NCBI GenBank assembly: GCA_027625915.1
Contig: JANTQA010000042.1
Span: 5,778,001-5,842,000, forward strand
Origin: Anaeramoeba flamelloides
Taxonomy: Eukaryota > Metamonada > Anaeramoebidae
Direction of reading: 5' to 3'
Length of the DNA stretch: 64,000 nucleotides
Each line of letters begins with the position of its first letter. The first letter of the stretch is position 1. Shown in pieces: positions 47,501 to 58,600 of this stretch. The notes under the pieces are model-generated. The model did not search any database and had not been told where the DNA came from. It was given only the letters and a program-made list of their open reading frames with translations. The position numbers and the translations under genes were made by a program.

Positions 47501-50500
47501 AAAAGCAAAAACTTAATTGTTTTATCACTTTTTACATTTCTAAAATTGAATAATTCCTGATCAAACTTGGATTAAGTGTACATTTCATTTATACTGATAA
47601 ATTCAAAAAGATTTTTTGAAAATTATTTTGTTCAATTTTCCATTTTTTCCCTTAATTAACTTTTACTTCTAAAACAATTCTTGATAAAGGATATTTTCAA
47701 GATCAACTAATTTTACATAGGTTTCTTTAAATTTAAATCAATAAAACCTTTATTCATACATAAAGTTATAAGATTTACAATAATGGAAATTGAATCAAAA
47801 ATTTTCAAACATTTACTTGAATTTATCAGTAATGCCGAGGATTTTCAATCTGTCATCTTCCCTCAAAAATGGTCATTGTAATTTGAGTCTATTTGTTTTT
47901 TGGCACTTTTTTGTTGTTAATAAACTGATAAATTCAAACAAATGTTTGAAAATTTTTGATTCAATTTCCATTTTTGTAAATCTTATAACTTAATTTTGGA
48001 TAAAGCATTTTATTGGTTCAAGTATTGTGAAATTTTGTAAAATTAAACTAAATTCCAAAATTTTGGACACAGTTTAAATAGTTGAAAAAATAACAATACT
48101 ACACTTTACATTCAATTTGGAAATAATTTTTGATTTTACAAAATATTTCATTTTTTGTCTTTTTTGTTTTGTTTTCATTTCCTTTTTTCCAGTTATGTAA
48201 TCAGTTTAGTAGGATCTGGAAATTTTTTTTTTAATGGTTTGATAGAAGTTTAGTGTTGGGTTTGTTAAATTGAAAAATCACATACAATTGGTTGATGGTA
48301 TCTTATCATTTGATCGATCAACAATTGTTGGTGGAGAAAATTTTTACAAATTTACCAATACATTTTTTGTTCAGCTCGTTTCATTATTTTGGACACACCG
48401 ATTTTATTTTTTTCATTTTATATTTTTTTCTTTTATTTGGATGAAAATGATTACTTTTAAAAACATCCATGATGGGTAACTTAAATGTAGTTTTATATTA
48501 AGTTTGGAAAAATATAATATATTTTTTTTTTTTTTGCCTATTTTTGATTTTGGGTGTGTCCAAATTTTTGGAATGGGGTTTAGTTAATCTTGAAAATATT
48601 CTTTATCAAGAGCTGTTTTAAAAGAAACAAAAGTTTTGGAAAAAAAGTGAAACAGGAGAAAAAAGGTTCAAGACGATTTTTAATTGGGAACATTAACAGA
48701 ATCACAGAAACCTGAAAATGAAAAGCAAAATTAGTTAATAGAAGAAATGAGTTAACTTTAAAGAATAATTTATTATAAACTCTATTTCAAAATCATTGGC
48801 CCATTAAAAATCAAATTTTAAAGAAAAATATTTTTAATAAATTAAAGTTATCTGTTATAATATAAAAATTTCGATTTTAATATTCAGTTCTATACTCAAG
48901 AGATATTTATTTTTTGTCTTCTAAAAATAAAAGAAAAAAAAGTAAAAAAAATTGGGATATTTATTTTGAAATAAGCATTACATAAAAAATAGAAATATTA
49001 AAAAATTAATAACCCCATTCATCGATTCTCCTTCCATTTGAATAACTAGTCTAATCTCTTTTTCATATTTGAAACCAATTTTTTCATTAATTCATCTGTT
49101 ACTTCTTTCCAAATTTTCATTTTCGTTTTGCATTTTAACAAAATACTGAGGAAAAAATAAAAAAGAGAAAAAATGATTTATTTTCAAACTTTTCATTGTG
49201 AGGGGAAAAACTTCAAAACAATACAAAAGCAATTCAAAATTCAAATGTAACATGGGTCATTTATTATGAAATCCAGTTTATTATTTTCAATCAAAATCAA
49301 CAAAAAACAATTTAAAACCCCTTGATTATTAAAATCCAATGAGTTGTAGTTTTGGAGATCCTCATAAGTTGTTAAATTTTTTCAAAAAATCGTTAAAAGT
49401 TGATCAGTAAAAGAAAAATCCTGACCAAAAGATAGTATTAAAAAAAACTGTTATTGATCTTAATCCTCAATTTTTTTCTTTTATTAATTGATTTTGCTTT
49501 TCATTTTCAAGTTACTGTGATTTCTATTAATGTTTCCAATTAAAAATCATCTTGAACTTTTTTTCTCCTGTTTCACTTTTTTTCCAAAACTTTTGTTTCT
49601 TTTAAAACAGCTCTTGATAAAGAATATTTTCAAGATCAACTAATTTTACAAAGATTTCACAATACTTGAACCAACAAAATACTTTATCCAGAATTAAGTT
49701 ATAAGATTTACAAAAATGCAAATTAAATTCAAAAATTTTTCTCAATTTTTTTGAATTTATCGGTATTTGAGATAAACTTAAAATCCGACACTAAAGGAAT
49801 ATTTAAGAATTAAAAAAAGATAGTCAGCTAAAACTTTGTACCATTTAAATTTCAAATACCCGTAAATGAAAAAAAGTTTTAAAAAATACCTAGGTTTCTG
49901 GTTTTTTAATTGTTTTACCTTCGTATCGCTAGTTTTTGAAATACAAATGTGACAATTGGAATTATTAATACAAAATAAACTTTTGTCTTATCAATGAAAG
50001 AAAAAGTCTTCAATTTTTCTTCCATTCAAAAATAAAAAAAAAAAAAAGCAGTTCAAGGAGCCCTTGAGTAAATAAAGTTGAAAACCTCTTTTTCGAATCA
50101 ACAAAAAAACAGTTGTCAGAATGGAAATAAAAATCGTAAAGTTTCAAAAAGATATTTACCGATGAATAAAGCCCTGCTTGTGCAAATCTTCTACAGTTAA
50201 GATCATTTCTGCCAAATAAAAACAAGTTGCTTCTTCGTTTAAGGAACCAACTTCACGTAACAAACATTTCAAGTCACCACCTGAATGGTAATCCATCACG
50301 TAATATAAATACTGTTCATCTTGAAAACTTGCAAAAAGCTTTACTAGCCAAGGAGAATCAAGGGTGGCAAGAACTTCTCTTTCTGTCCAGATATTTTTCA
50401 ATTGTGACTCCGTCTTGATGCTGCTTTTCAAAACCCTTTTCAGAGCCAAAACTTGGCCTGTGCTTTTTTTTGTTTCTTCGTCGTCGGAGGAAGAACTATC

Positions 50501-51016
50501 AGTCTCCGAGGAGTCTGTTTCATCCGAGTCTGTTTCATCGGAGTCAGTTTCGTCCGAGTCTGTTTCAGATTCTTCAGAGTCCACATATTTTTTATTTTTC
50601 TTTTTTTCTTGTGCCAATTTGGTTTTTGTTAAAGAACCATATTTTTTCTCTTTGACAAGAAAGACTTCCCCATAGCTTCCTTGCCCAATTTTTGCAAGCG
50701 TTATGAAATCTTCAACAATGATTCTTGTTCGGCGGGTTCTCAAAAATTCCGTTTCGTTGTTCAAAACTTCTTTTAAAATGACTTTGGATCGCTCTTCTTC
50801 AACCTCGTTGTTTTGTAATTCAAGCTTGGTTTTGCGAACGCGCTTCGATCTTTGATAAAGGTAATAATTCAGTTCCAAATCGATGCGATCTAAATAGCGC
50901 TTGCACATATCGGCCTTTTCGGAAATCGTTTTTGGTACTTCTTTGATCCTTTCTTCGCTTTGATCGTACCTATTCCAAAATGTTTTTTTCACTTTTTTTT
51001 GAGTGTTGCTTGTCAT
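44006..51016 (-). CDS. NDR/LATS-family AGC serine/threonine kinase
   Basis: Four exons, 51016-50160, 45240-45062, 44687-44558 and 44387-44006, give 515 residues. The N-terminal MOB-binding-type helix region (residues about 35-98, ending ETEFLRTRRTRIIVEDF) matches NDR kinases. The P-loop is GQGSYG (111-116), the ATP Lys K193 (ALKRV) and the alpha-C Glu about E212. The catalytic loop is HRDLKPEN (D287), rebuilt exactly across the 4.9-kb intron. DFG is at 305-307. The activation segment is FTLVGTPNYMSPE (T338), rebuilt across intron 2. The C-terminal hydrophobic motif is FVGFTFRRF (T509). A Ser/Asp/Glu/Thr repeat (TDSDE units, residues about 146-185) is inserted before the ATP Lys. An NDR kinase would be activated by a MOB coactivator and by a Ste20-type kinase at the hydrophobic motif, with roles in polarity and mitotic exit (family knowledge). 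The start is the first ATG; an upstream in-frame extension lacks ATG. Confidence 0.93.
47640..48740. mobile_element. Long-arm inverted-repeat element with nested family D insertion
   Basis: The left arm (about 47690-47822) and the first half of the right arm (47928-48055) are reverse complements over about 125 nt (core TTATAAGATTTACAATAATG / GAAATTGAATCAAAAATTTT). A spacer of about 105 nt separates them. The right arm is then interrupted by a family D element and resumes at 48575-48740 (CTTGAAAATATTCTTTATCA). The intact arm order can be read in the separate copy at 49490-49770. Confidence 0.72.
48056..48575 (+). mobile_element. Family D element inserted in a palindromic repeat
   Basis: Ends ATTCCAAAATTTTGGACACA and its approximate inverse GTGTGTCCAAATTTTTGGAA. 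Flanks AACTAA / TTTAGTTAA look like extended inverted ends or a short target duplication. Same family as 5490-6010 and 14025-14580. Non-coding, so presumably mobilised by a transposase encoded elsewhere. Confidence 0.65.
48770..48970 (+). repeat. Dispersed direct repeat (copy of 40470-40675)
   Basis: See the partner copy. Same orientation, located within the kinase intron. Confidence 0.65.
49490..49770 (+). repeat. Solo arm of the palindromic repeat family
   Basis: Its first half is the reverse complement of 48575-48740 (TTTTCCAAAACTTTTGTTTC, GCTCTTGATAAAGAATATTT). Its second half matches 47690-47822 (GATCAACTAATTTTAC, AAGTTATAAGATTTACAAAA). A further scrap lies near 51725-51790. Confidence 0.7.
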
Positions 51017-51861
51017 ATTTTGATTTTGAAAAATGTTCGGGTTTAAGTCGTTAATTAAAAAAAATGAAATTCTCAAAAAACTTTATTTTACAGGATTGAG
51101 AGGCGATTGTTTTCAAACCTACTCCTTTTTTAAAAAAAGATTCACTTTAGTACCGTAGAAGAAATTAGAATCAAAGAAAACATTTTTTGTAGGGATCGCA
51201 AAATTTATTCGTTCTATTTACCCAAAAGTAAGAATTTTTTGATTCTTCAAAATTATTTGCAAATTTCTTAATCTTTTTGATGATATTCTTTTTTGATTGC
51301 TTGTTATCAAAAGTCCCAAAATTTAAAGTTAAAAATATTGAGATTAAAAAACTATGAATTTTTTTCTTTTTTTGAAAAATTTTTTTTTAATTACAAAATA
51401 TTTTTTTTTGAATTTTTTTAAAAGTAGTTGTAAGTGGAAAAAAAAAAAGCTATAGAATAAAGTTTGTTTTACTAAAATTCTTTCTTGTCTTGTTTTTTTG
51501 GTGTTGTACTATTTTCTAAACTTCGAAAAACAATTTTATTGCTGATAAATTGCAATAAATGTTAGGAAGATTTTTACTTGATTTTCCTTTTTGAAATTAT
51601 TATGCTCAAACTTTGAATAAAGCATTTTAGAAAGTCAAGTGTTAAGAAACACTCTAAAATTAGTTTTTCTTCCAAATATTCTTTTTCAGTGGAATGTTTG
51701 ATAAGAAGTAGTTTGAAGATTTATAAAAATGGAAATTGAACTAAAAATTTTTATGAAATTTATTAGAATTTATCAGTAAGGTTTACTATCACTGAAGCAT
51801 TAATAAAAAAAATTATCCTGTTTTAGGTGTATGGGTTGGTTATTTTAGTTCTTCAGTGATC

Positions 51862-52471
51862 GATATTCAACTCCATATTAATTTTAATTGTTTATTTAGA
51901 AATAAAAAATATATACAATTCATTTCTCAAAATCCGAATTGACTGGTGTAAAATTAATCGAATAGAAAACATTTACTATTAATTGCAATTTAAAAAGATC
52001 AAAATTTTCATTTAGCTTTCTAAAAAAATTACATCTCATGTATTAATATAAAATCATCAAAGTTCCCAATTATAAAAGGGAAATTAATAATTTTTGTTTC
52101 TTTTGAGAATTAAAAATTTGAAATCTTATATGGTTTTTAAAATCTTTTTTTTGAAAGCTGAATGATAATTTTGTTTCATTTATTTTATAAAAAATAGTAA
52201 TAATAAATTGTGAGTTTTGGATTTTAATATAAAATTTTTATTTAGGATTTGGTTTTATTTGGCAGTTTTAGACAATTTATTTTTAATTTTCTTTTTTTAG
52301 GTAATAGAGTAAAAGGGCTAAATAAATTTCAATTAACGACCTAAAAATCATAGTCCTTTAAATATCTTCCAAACCTTTATTCTTAGACACAAAAAGTCAG
52401 ATTTCAGAAAAATAAAAAAAAAACTTCTTATTTCTAAATAAACAATTACAATTAATATAGAGTTGAATATC
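51862..52471. mobile_element. MITE-like element, family 4
   Basis: About 610 nt. The left end is GATATTCAACTCCATATTAA and then ATTGTTTATTTAGAAATAA. The right end, read inverted, is GATATTCAACTCTATATTAA and the same continuation, so the terminal inverted repeats are about 48 nt with only a few mismatches. No transposase frame. Confidence 0.75.
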
Positions 52472-53015
52472 CATCATTTAGAAACAAAAATAATAATTTC
52501 CTTACACCTTGCACACAAGATATTTTTTTTTTTAATTCTATATTGGTTGTAAACCTAATGGTACAAATAAAACAGAAAATTTTTTTTTTAGTAATTGAAG
52601 TCCAAATTAAAAAATTAATTTTAACCATATATATTAATTGATAAACATAGTAAAAATCTTGATTGTTCAAACCAGATTTATTTTCAAAACTATTGTCAGA
52701 TATGAATCATTATTTATGATTTATTTTTCTATTTTTTTTTCATTTTGGAAATTTTCGAAATTTAATATATTCTAATTATTACAAAAAAAAAAATATTTTC
52801 TTTGAAAGATAAAAGTGGTTTTATTATCTTGAAATAAAGAGAATAAAAATATAAACTAACAATAAAACATCTCAGTTCTAAAATAATCAAGTATAAAAAC
52901 CACTTCATTCAATTTCAAAAATTATAATAATTATTTAAAACTTGAAAAAAATATTATTTGTTTATTCAATGAACAGTTTGAAATATTTTTTTCTTTTTAT
53001 TTAATAAGAAAATAT

Positions 53016-53241
53016 AAGCTAAATTTTAAAAATAGGGGCAGATTTTCCATTAGAAAAAAATTTGTTGAATTGTTTTTTAATTTGAATAATAAGGTATTTT
53101 ACTAAAATTTTTAGAGATAATAACCAAAATAGATTAATAAATAAAAATATAGTGTAATCATTTGATTTTTTTGAAAGGTAAATGAAAAAAGAAAAAAATA
53201 ATAAAAAAAAAAAGTTTGCCCCTAATTTTGAAATTTGGCTT
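53016..53241. mobile_element. MITE-like element, family 5
   Basis: About 225 nt. The left end is AAGCTAAATTTTAAAAATAG followed by GGGCA. The right end, read inverted, is AAGCCAAATTTCAAAATTAG followed by GGGCA. The terminal inverted repeats are about 30 nt. Confidence 0.7.
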
Positions 53242-53750
53242 ACTAAAAAAGTAAAAAATCATTAAATTAAAAATTATATCAAAAATACTTTCTTAAAACA
53301 TGTTAAAAATCCATTATAAAATATAAACAAATAATTTTTAATTTGATAATTTATGATCAATAACCAACATGAAAATTTTCATATTTGAGTGAATTGGTAA
53401 TAATCTGGATATTTAAACGATCAATAGGTTTTATTATTATATCTAAAACTTTTGAAATATTTTCAAACAAATAAAACTAATTCAAGTTTATAACAATTTG
53501 TAAAAAAAATCAAGAAATTTTATCAAATAACTGATTAAAAGACCAACAATTTGTTATTTAAACTTTAAATAATTTTAAAAGAATATTCCATAATTTTTTA
53601 CATTTCGAGAGATTTAATAAATCTTGAAAACAAAACATAAAGATCAATTTTTTTAAATATTCAAGGATGAAAAAATTGAGTAACTTATCTTGAATTTTTA
53701 AAATAACATTAAATTGTCAAACAATATTTGTTGATAAAAACTCTTAGGGA

Positions 53751-54011
53751 TTGTTAAAAGTGCGATTTCAAGAGAGTAATAATGTTTTTCATATTTTTCT
53801 TGTTGGTTTTTCGATCCTGAAAATTAAAATACTCTCAGAGAAGGATAAAATCTTCCTAAGAAAATTAATTCGAAAAATGAACTCTTGTAAAAATCGATTA
53901 CTCATTTCTCGAAAATTGATAAAGAGTTTGTTTATCAAGTTTAATCGTAGCTTTGTGGAAATAATTACTCTATTACCTTTGGTGGGGGATAAATATAAGT
54001 TAAACCCTTAA
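53751..54011 (+). other. Unassigned basic reading frame, possible exon
   Basis: An 86-codon frame opening at TTG rather than ATG. It is Lys/Arg/Leu-rich (FLRKLIRKMNSCKNRLLISR, later FVEIITLLPLVGDKYKLNP). It is less A/T-biased than its flanks, and CTCTTAG precedes it, which could be an acceptor. No upstream exon or family was recognised. It may be a terminal exon, an old transposon piece or chance. Confidence 0.2.
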
Positions 54012-54402
54012 AGAGATGTGGTACTGCCTTCGAATAAAATAAAAATCAAAAAAATAAAAAAAATTATCAAAGAGTTGAATGATAAAATGATTTATTTATC
54101 TTGAAGAAACATTTTTCTTGGTATTAATACAAGAATGTTTTTAGGTAAAGATCATTAGAATCAAATTTGTTGTTCTTTCTAAAAATAAAAAAAAAAAAAT
54201 ATAATCAAATAAAAGAAAATAAAATCATTAAAAACCGATATATGACACCTTTCTGTTTCCGTTTTTCCTTTTGTTCCATAATGTGGAGGATTAATTCGGC
54301 TTAACATAAAAAAAAATGAAAAGGTGCTTTCAGATATATCGTTTATAATTATTTTGTTTCTTTTTTTTTGGATATTTTTTTTAAAAAGATTTGTTTCACA
54401 GC

Positions 54403-55571
54403 TTAATCGTTCCATTCTTCTCCTTTTTCTTTTTCTTTTTCGTCCCATTTTTCTTCACCCCAGGCGTCTTCTTCATTATCTGAAGAAGCAACTTCTTCAA
54501 CTGAAGATTCATTATCAGATTTTTCAGATTCAGGTTCTGATTCGTTTTCTTGTTCTCTTCTGGCTTCTTCTTCTTCTCGTTTTTTACGTTCTTCTTCTTC
54601 GAGTTGTTCTTCAATTTCAGATTGGTCTCTGTAAAAGAACAGATCTGGCATGACTTCCCATTCTTTTTCTCTTGACATTCCTTTTAATCTCAAGACTTCT
54701 CTGGCAAGTAACCAATAAATGAACCCAATAGAGTATTTTCCTTTGTTGTTACATGGAATGGCAACATCAACAAAGTTTAATGGGGAGTCAGTATCACATA
54801 AACAGATAACTGGAATATTTGCATAACTGGCTTCTCTGATTGGCTAATTTTGTTTGAATTGTTGTTTTTGTTGAAAGAATTTGAAAAAGAAAAAGAAAAT
54901 CAAATTTTTTTTTTAGTTTGGTGGTTTGTTTTGATTGGGAATTTTTTAAAAGATCAAAAACAAAAAGTAAAAAGAAAAATAAATTTGAAAAAGAAAAAAA
55001 AAAAAAAAAAACATAAAAAGCAAATAACACACAAAAAAAAAAAAAAAAAAAAAAATAAGGAATAATTTACTTGAGCATCAGTTCTTGGGTCTGTGGCAAT
55101 AATTAAAAGAGGTTCAAGGAAAGCTTTTTGGATTTGATTAGTGAATGTACCTGGAATAAATCTTCCAGCTAAAGCCTTAACACCAAGATATTTGGAGAAT
55201 TTAAGGATAGCTCTTTGACCATATGGTCTGGCAGAAACAAGTACAACGTCTTCAGGGTTTGGGATCGAGGCAATTACTCTGGCTGCAAACATGAGCTTTT
55301 CCCAGGCCTGTGCAATGTTGATGATATAGACACCTTCTTTTCTTCTTTTGTAAACATAGTCTCCCATTTGTTTTTCTAAATTGTGTGTTCCAACTTGGCA
55401 ATTACAGGCAATCATTTTTTTGAGATCATCGTTTCTTTGTTTTTTGCTGATGTATGTGTGTCCACTTGGTAATTCAACAACTTTTTTTTTTGCTTTTTTG
55501 ACTTTTTTTTGTTGTTGTTTTTTTTCTTTGGTTTTTTTTTTGAAATTCTTTTGAGATTTATTTATTTTGTT
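54403..55571 (-). CDS. RPSA: 40S ribosomal protein uS2 (RPSA/Rps0/SA), 5' end unresolved
   Basis: Exon with 3' boundary 55071, then a 227-nt intron (54844-55070, GTAAAT...ATTAG), then the last exon 54843-54403. uS2 landmarks in order: [105 protein letters not shown] and [12 protein letters not shown]. The junction DAQ|PIREASY matches the family exactly. uS2 sits at the cytosolic small-subunit head/platform side. The C-terminal tail is long, acidic and coiled-coil-like, ending EEWND, reminiscent of the acidic tails of animal RPSA. Upstream of [11 protein letters not shown] the frame stays open through a Lys/Gln-rich stretch to a stop at 55605-55607 with no ATG. So the start lies in an unidentified upstream exon, or the 22-A run (55575-55596) hides an error. 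Confidence 0.93.
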
Positions 55572-55604
55572 CTGTTTTTTTTTTTTTTTTTTTTTTGGTG
55601 ATTT

Positions 55605-58600
55605 TTATTTGAGACAGAAAAAAAATAAAGTAAAAAGTTTTTTTTTAATTTAAAAAAGGGATTGCTTATTAAAAAAAAAAAAAAAGAAATAAAAAACAAA
55701 TTATTGAAAAAAAAAAAAAGAAAGGTTGTGGTTTTCAGAAGATTGAAAAAAAAAAAAAAAAAAAGAAATTATTTTACAATTTAAATTTGAAGAGGAAATA
55801 AAAAAAATGAAAAGTAAAAAAAATTAGTTTTTTCAGAAATGGATGGTTTCTTTTTAAATCAACAAAAAACACATTCTCAATTTGTAATTGTGTTTCTATT
55901 CTTCGTTTTTTAAAATTTCTCTTTTTTACATTACTGATTGATTTCAATTAAAATTAATTCTTTATTTAACTTAAAGGAAAAATCCTTTCAGATTCTCTTG
56001 ATGATTAATCTTTTACTCTAGATAAAATTTTCAATCAGACCCCTTGATAGAACAACCTGAAGAACTTCTAAAAAATTAGCTAACTTTTGAGCGGGGAATT
56101 TTGAAAATAAGTGTTTTCCATTTTAGACGTATCAAATTGTAATCCAGGTTTCTAATAAAAAGGGAATTCTCCTCACATAGAAAACCTACAGACTAACTGA
56201 TGAAAGAAACTTACAATAAACCAAAAGCGAATTTGGTTCTGATTTCTTATGTACTATTCATTAAAAAGAAATTCTTTAACTGAGGATCAAATTGGAAAAT
56301 TTTTCGCTCTAAATTGAGATCAGAAAATTTTGATATATTTTATAAACGTAAACGTAATCTTACCAACTAACAAACTGGATTATTATCAAATATCCAATAA
56401 TAAATAAATAAAACTGGAGATTTAAAATTAATATATTAGTTTGAAGTTAAGAAATAATTTATTTAAGAGTATCAATTCCATCAAAACCACTGTAATTGAA
56501 ATATTTGATAGTTTATTAAAAATTAACTTGGTGATCTAAGTTCTAGATTCCCAAAAAATTTAATAAAAAAAATTAAACTTTAATTGTACTACAATAAAAC
56601 ATTACAATTTTAGTGAAAAAATCAATTCTTAAAAAAAATTAAATTTGGAGTAATTTTTATAATGTTTCTATGGTGATTTATTTTTTGAGCCATAACACTA
56701 AAACAATTTTATTATACATTTTCGGATTATATTTATATAATACGTTATAATTAGTTAATTTATCACCAGATCGGCAAATATACCCCAAATCTCAATATTC
56801 TCAAGATCTCAAAAAAAAATTAAAATAATTAGGTTTTTTCAAAATTCTATTTTAGAAAAGAGAATTTCAGATTTTATTGGTATTTCGAGATAATTTTTTT
56901 TAATAGTGTCATATACTTTTCAAAAGAAATACATTATATCTGATACTATTCTTTTAATATTATCAAAAAATTTTATGTTTAAAAAATAAATTCTTATTTT
57001 TTTTACCTTACTTGAAATTTTTAGTAACTTATGTATTATTAATGAAAGAATAAAACACCCTTTTATTTTATCTTACAAAAGTTAATTTATATTTTCTAGA
57101 TAATTCTTTTGACTTTTAATAAATATAAAAACACCCTTATTTTAGAAAAAGTAAACAAGGATTTATTTAAACATTTTTTTTACAATATTTACTCAACTTC
57201 AACTAATCAATTTAACAAAATATATCAGAACAATAAAATCTCAAGACAATTATTTCTATTACCTTTCCAAATCTTTAAAATTCGTTATTTTAGGCATTTT
57301 AAAAAATCATTTTATTTCATAATAATTATTCAATTCGAAATACAAGATATTTTTTAACATTTTGGTTTCAAATCCATATCAGTGTTAGTAAAATGTGTAA
57401 TTATTTGGTATATGAATTCTAGTTTAATAGAGTAAATAACAAATCATGGTATTTATCTTCTAACACTGTGTTGAAAATCTTTTTGAATTCAAACTTTGAT
57501 AACTTTCAAGTAATTTTAACATATTTTCGAATTAAAAAAATATTAATTTGATCATACAAATATCCTCAATAAAAACAACTAATTTTGAAAAATCAACGAA
57601 AAGAAAAAAATTAAAAGCGTGATAAGTTCAAAAGATATTTTTCTTGGGGTTTTAACTGGTGTACTGGGTTGATTGAATATTTACATCAATGTCACTTTAC
57701 ATTTTTAGAATAATCGGTGAATTCCAACATATTATTATATTAGATTTAATATTAATACAAATACACATGATGATAGAAATCATATGACGTATTCTATATT
57801 TTTAGGTATATATAGTTAAATCAATCGTTACTCTCAATCATTTTTCAAAAACAGGAGTTTCAATTCAAAATATTTCACCAAAACTGTTTAATATAAAATT
57901 AATTTTAAGATTTATTATCATTTCTTTTTTTTTTATTTTTTATTGATCTAGTGCATATTTCCCATTTTAAATTATAGAGTAAGTTCAATAAAAATAAGAG
58001 TGCTACGCCAGAAATCAACACATAAACTATTTTTTTTAATTTTAAAATTGGATCTGAAAACTATGTTTTTTATTTAGTTGTAGTTTTATTTGATTTTAGC
58101 CATTTAAAGTGCTTGGTTAAAAAACAAGTTATAATATTTTTTACAAAAAAAAAAAATAAAAAAATTGAATTTTAAGAGAAGAAGAAAATATAAACACTTT
58201 AACTTTCTCCAAAGCTGATTAAACGAATCAACTTTTATATTTCATTATGGGATTTAATTTTACTTTTAAAATTATAATTAATCAATTGTTTTTTAACAAG
58301 TCTTTTAAATGTGAAAAAGCAACTAGACACATTCAAAGTAAAAAATTTTTATATTCTAATATTCTTTAAAAATATTAAAAAGTGTAAATTTTGACATAAT
58401 GGCGGGAAACCCTTAAGAATAAATTCTCAATCATAAAACAAATTTGATAAATATTGGATAGGTGTTTACAGTATGAAAGATTTTTACTTCGTTTTTTCAA
58501 TTACAATATGTTGTACATTTTTTTTGATTTTTTTTTAAATAATATTTTTATGATAAACATCATTTCAAATATTTTTACTCAACCAAAATAATAAAATGAT

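Larger units (their letters stand above)
45241..50159 (-). other. NDR kinase intron 1, 4.9 kb, packed with repeats
   Basis: Donor GTAAATATC after ...GFIHR; acceptor ATGAATAG before DLKPEN. It contains a palindromic repeat complex (47640-48740), a nested family D element (48056-48575), a further arm copy (49490-49770) and a dispersed repeat (48770-48970). No exon or independent gene was recognised inside. The kinase's other introns are 374 and 170 nt. Confidence 0.85.
51017..54402. other. Intergenic, two inverted-repeat elements, one unassigned frame
   Basis: Upstream of the kinase and downstream of uS2. It holds inverted-repeat elements at 51862-52471 and 53016-53241 and an unassigned basic frame at 53751-54011. 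Otherwise AT-rich without visible coding. Confidence 0.6.

Noticed and set aside
47790-48479. Plus-strand frames of 67-69 codons in the kinase intron
   Set aside because: They lie within the palindromic and family D repeat sequences, and the first is generated by the inverted arms themselves.
50364-50675. Plus-strand S/E/V-rich frame (SESVSSESVS)
   Set aside because: Complement of the kinase TDSDE repeat. The minus strand carries the P-loop and ATP Lys.
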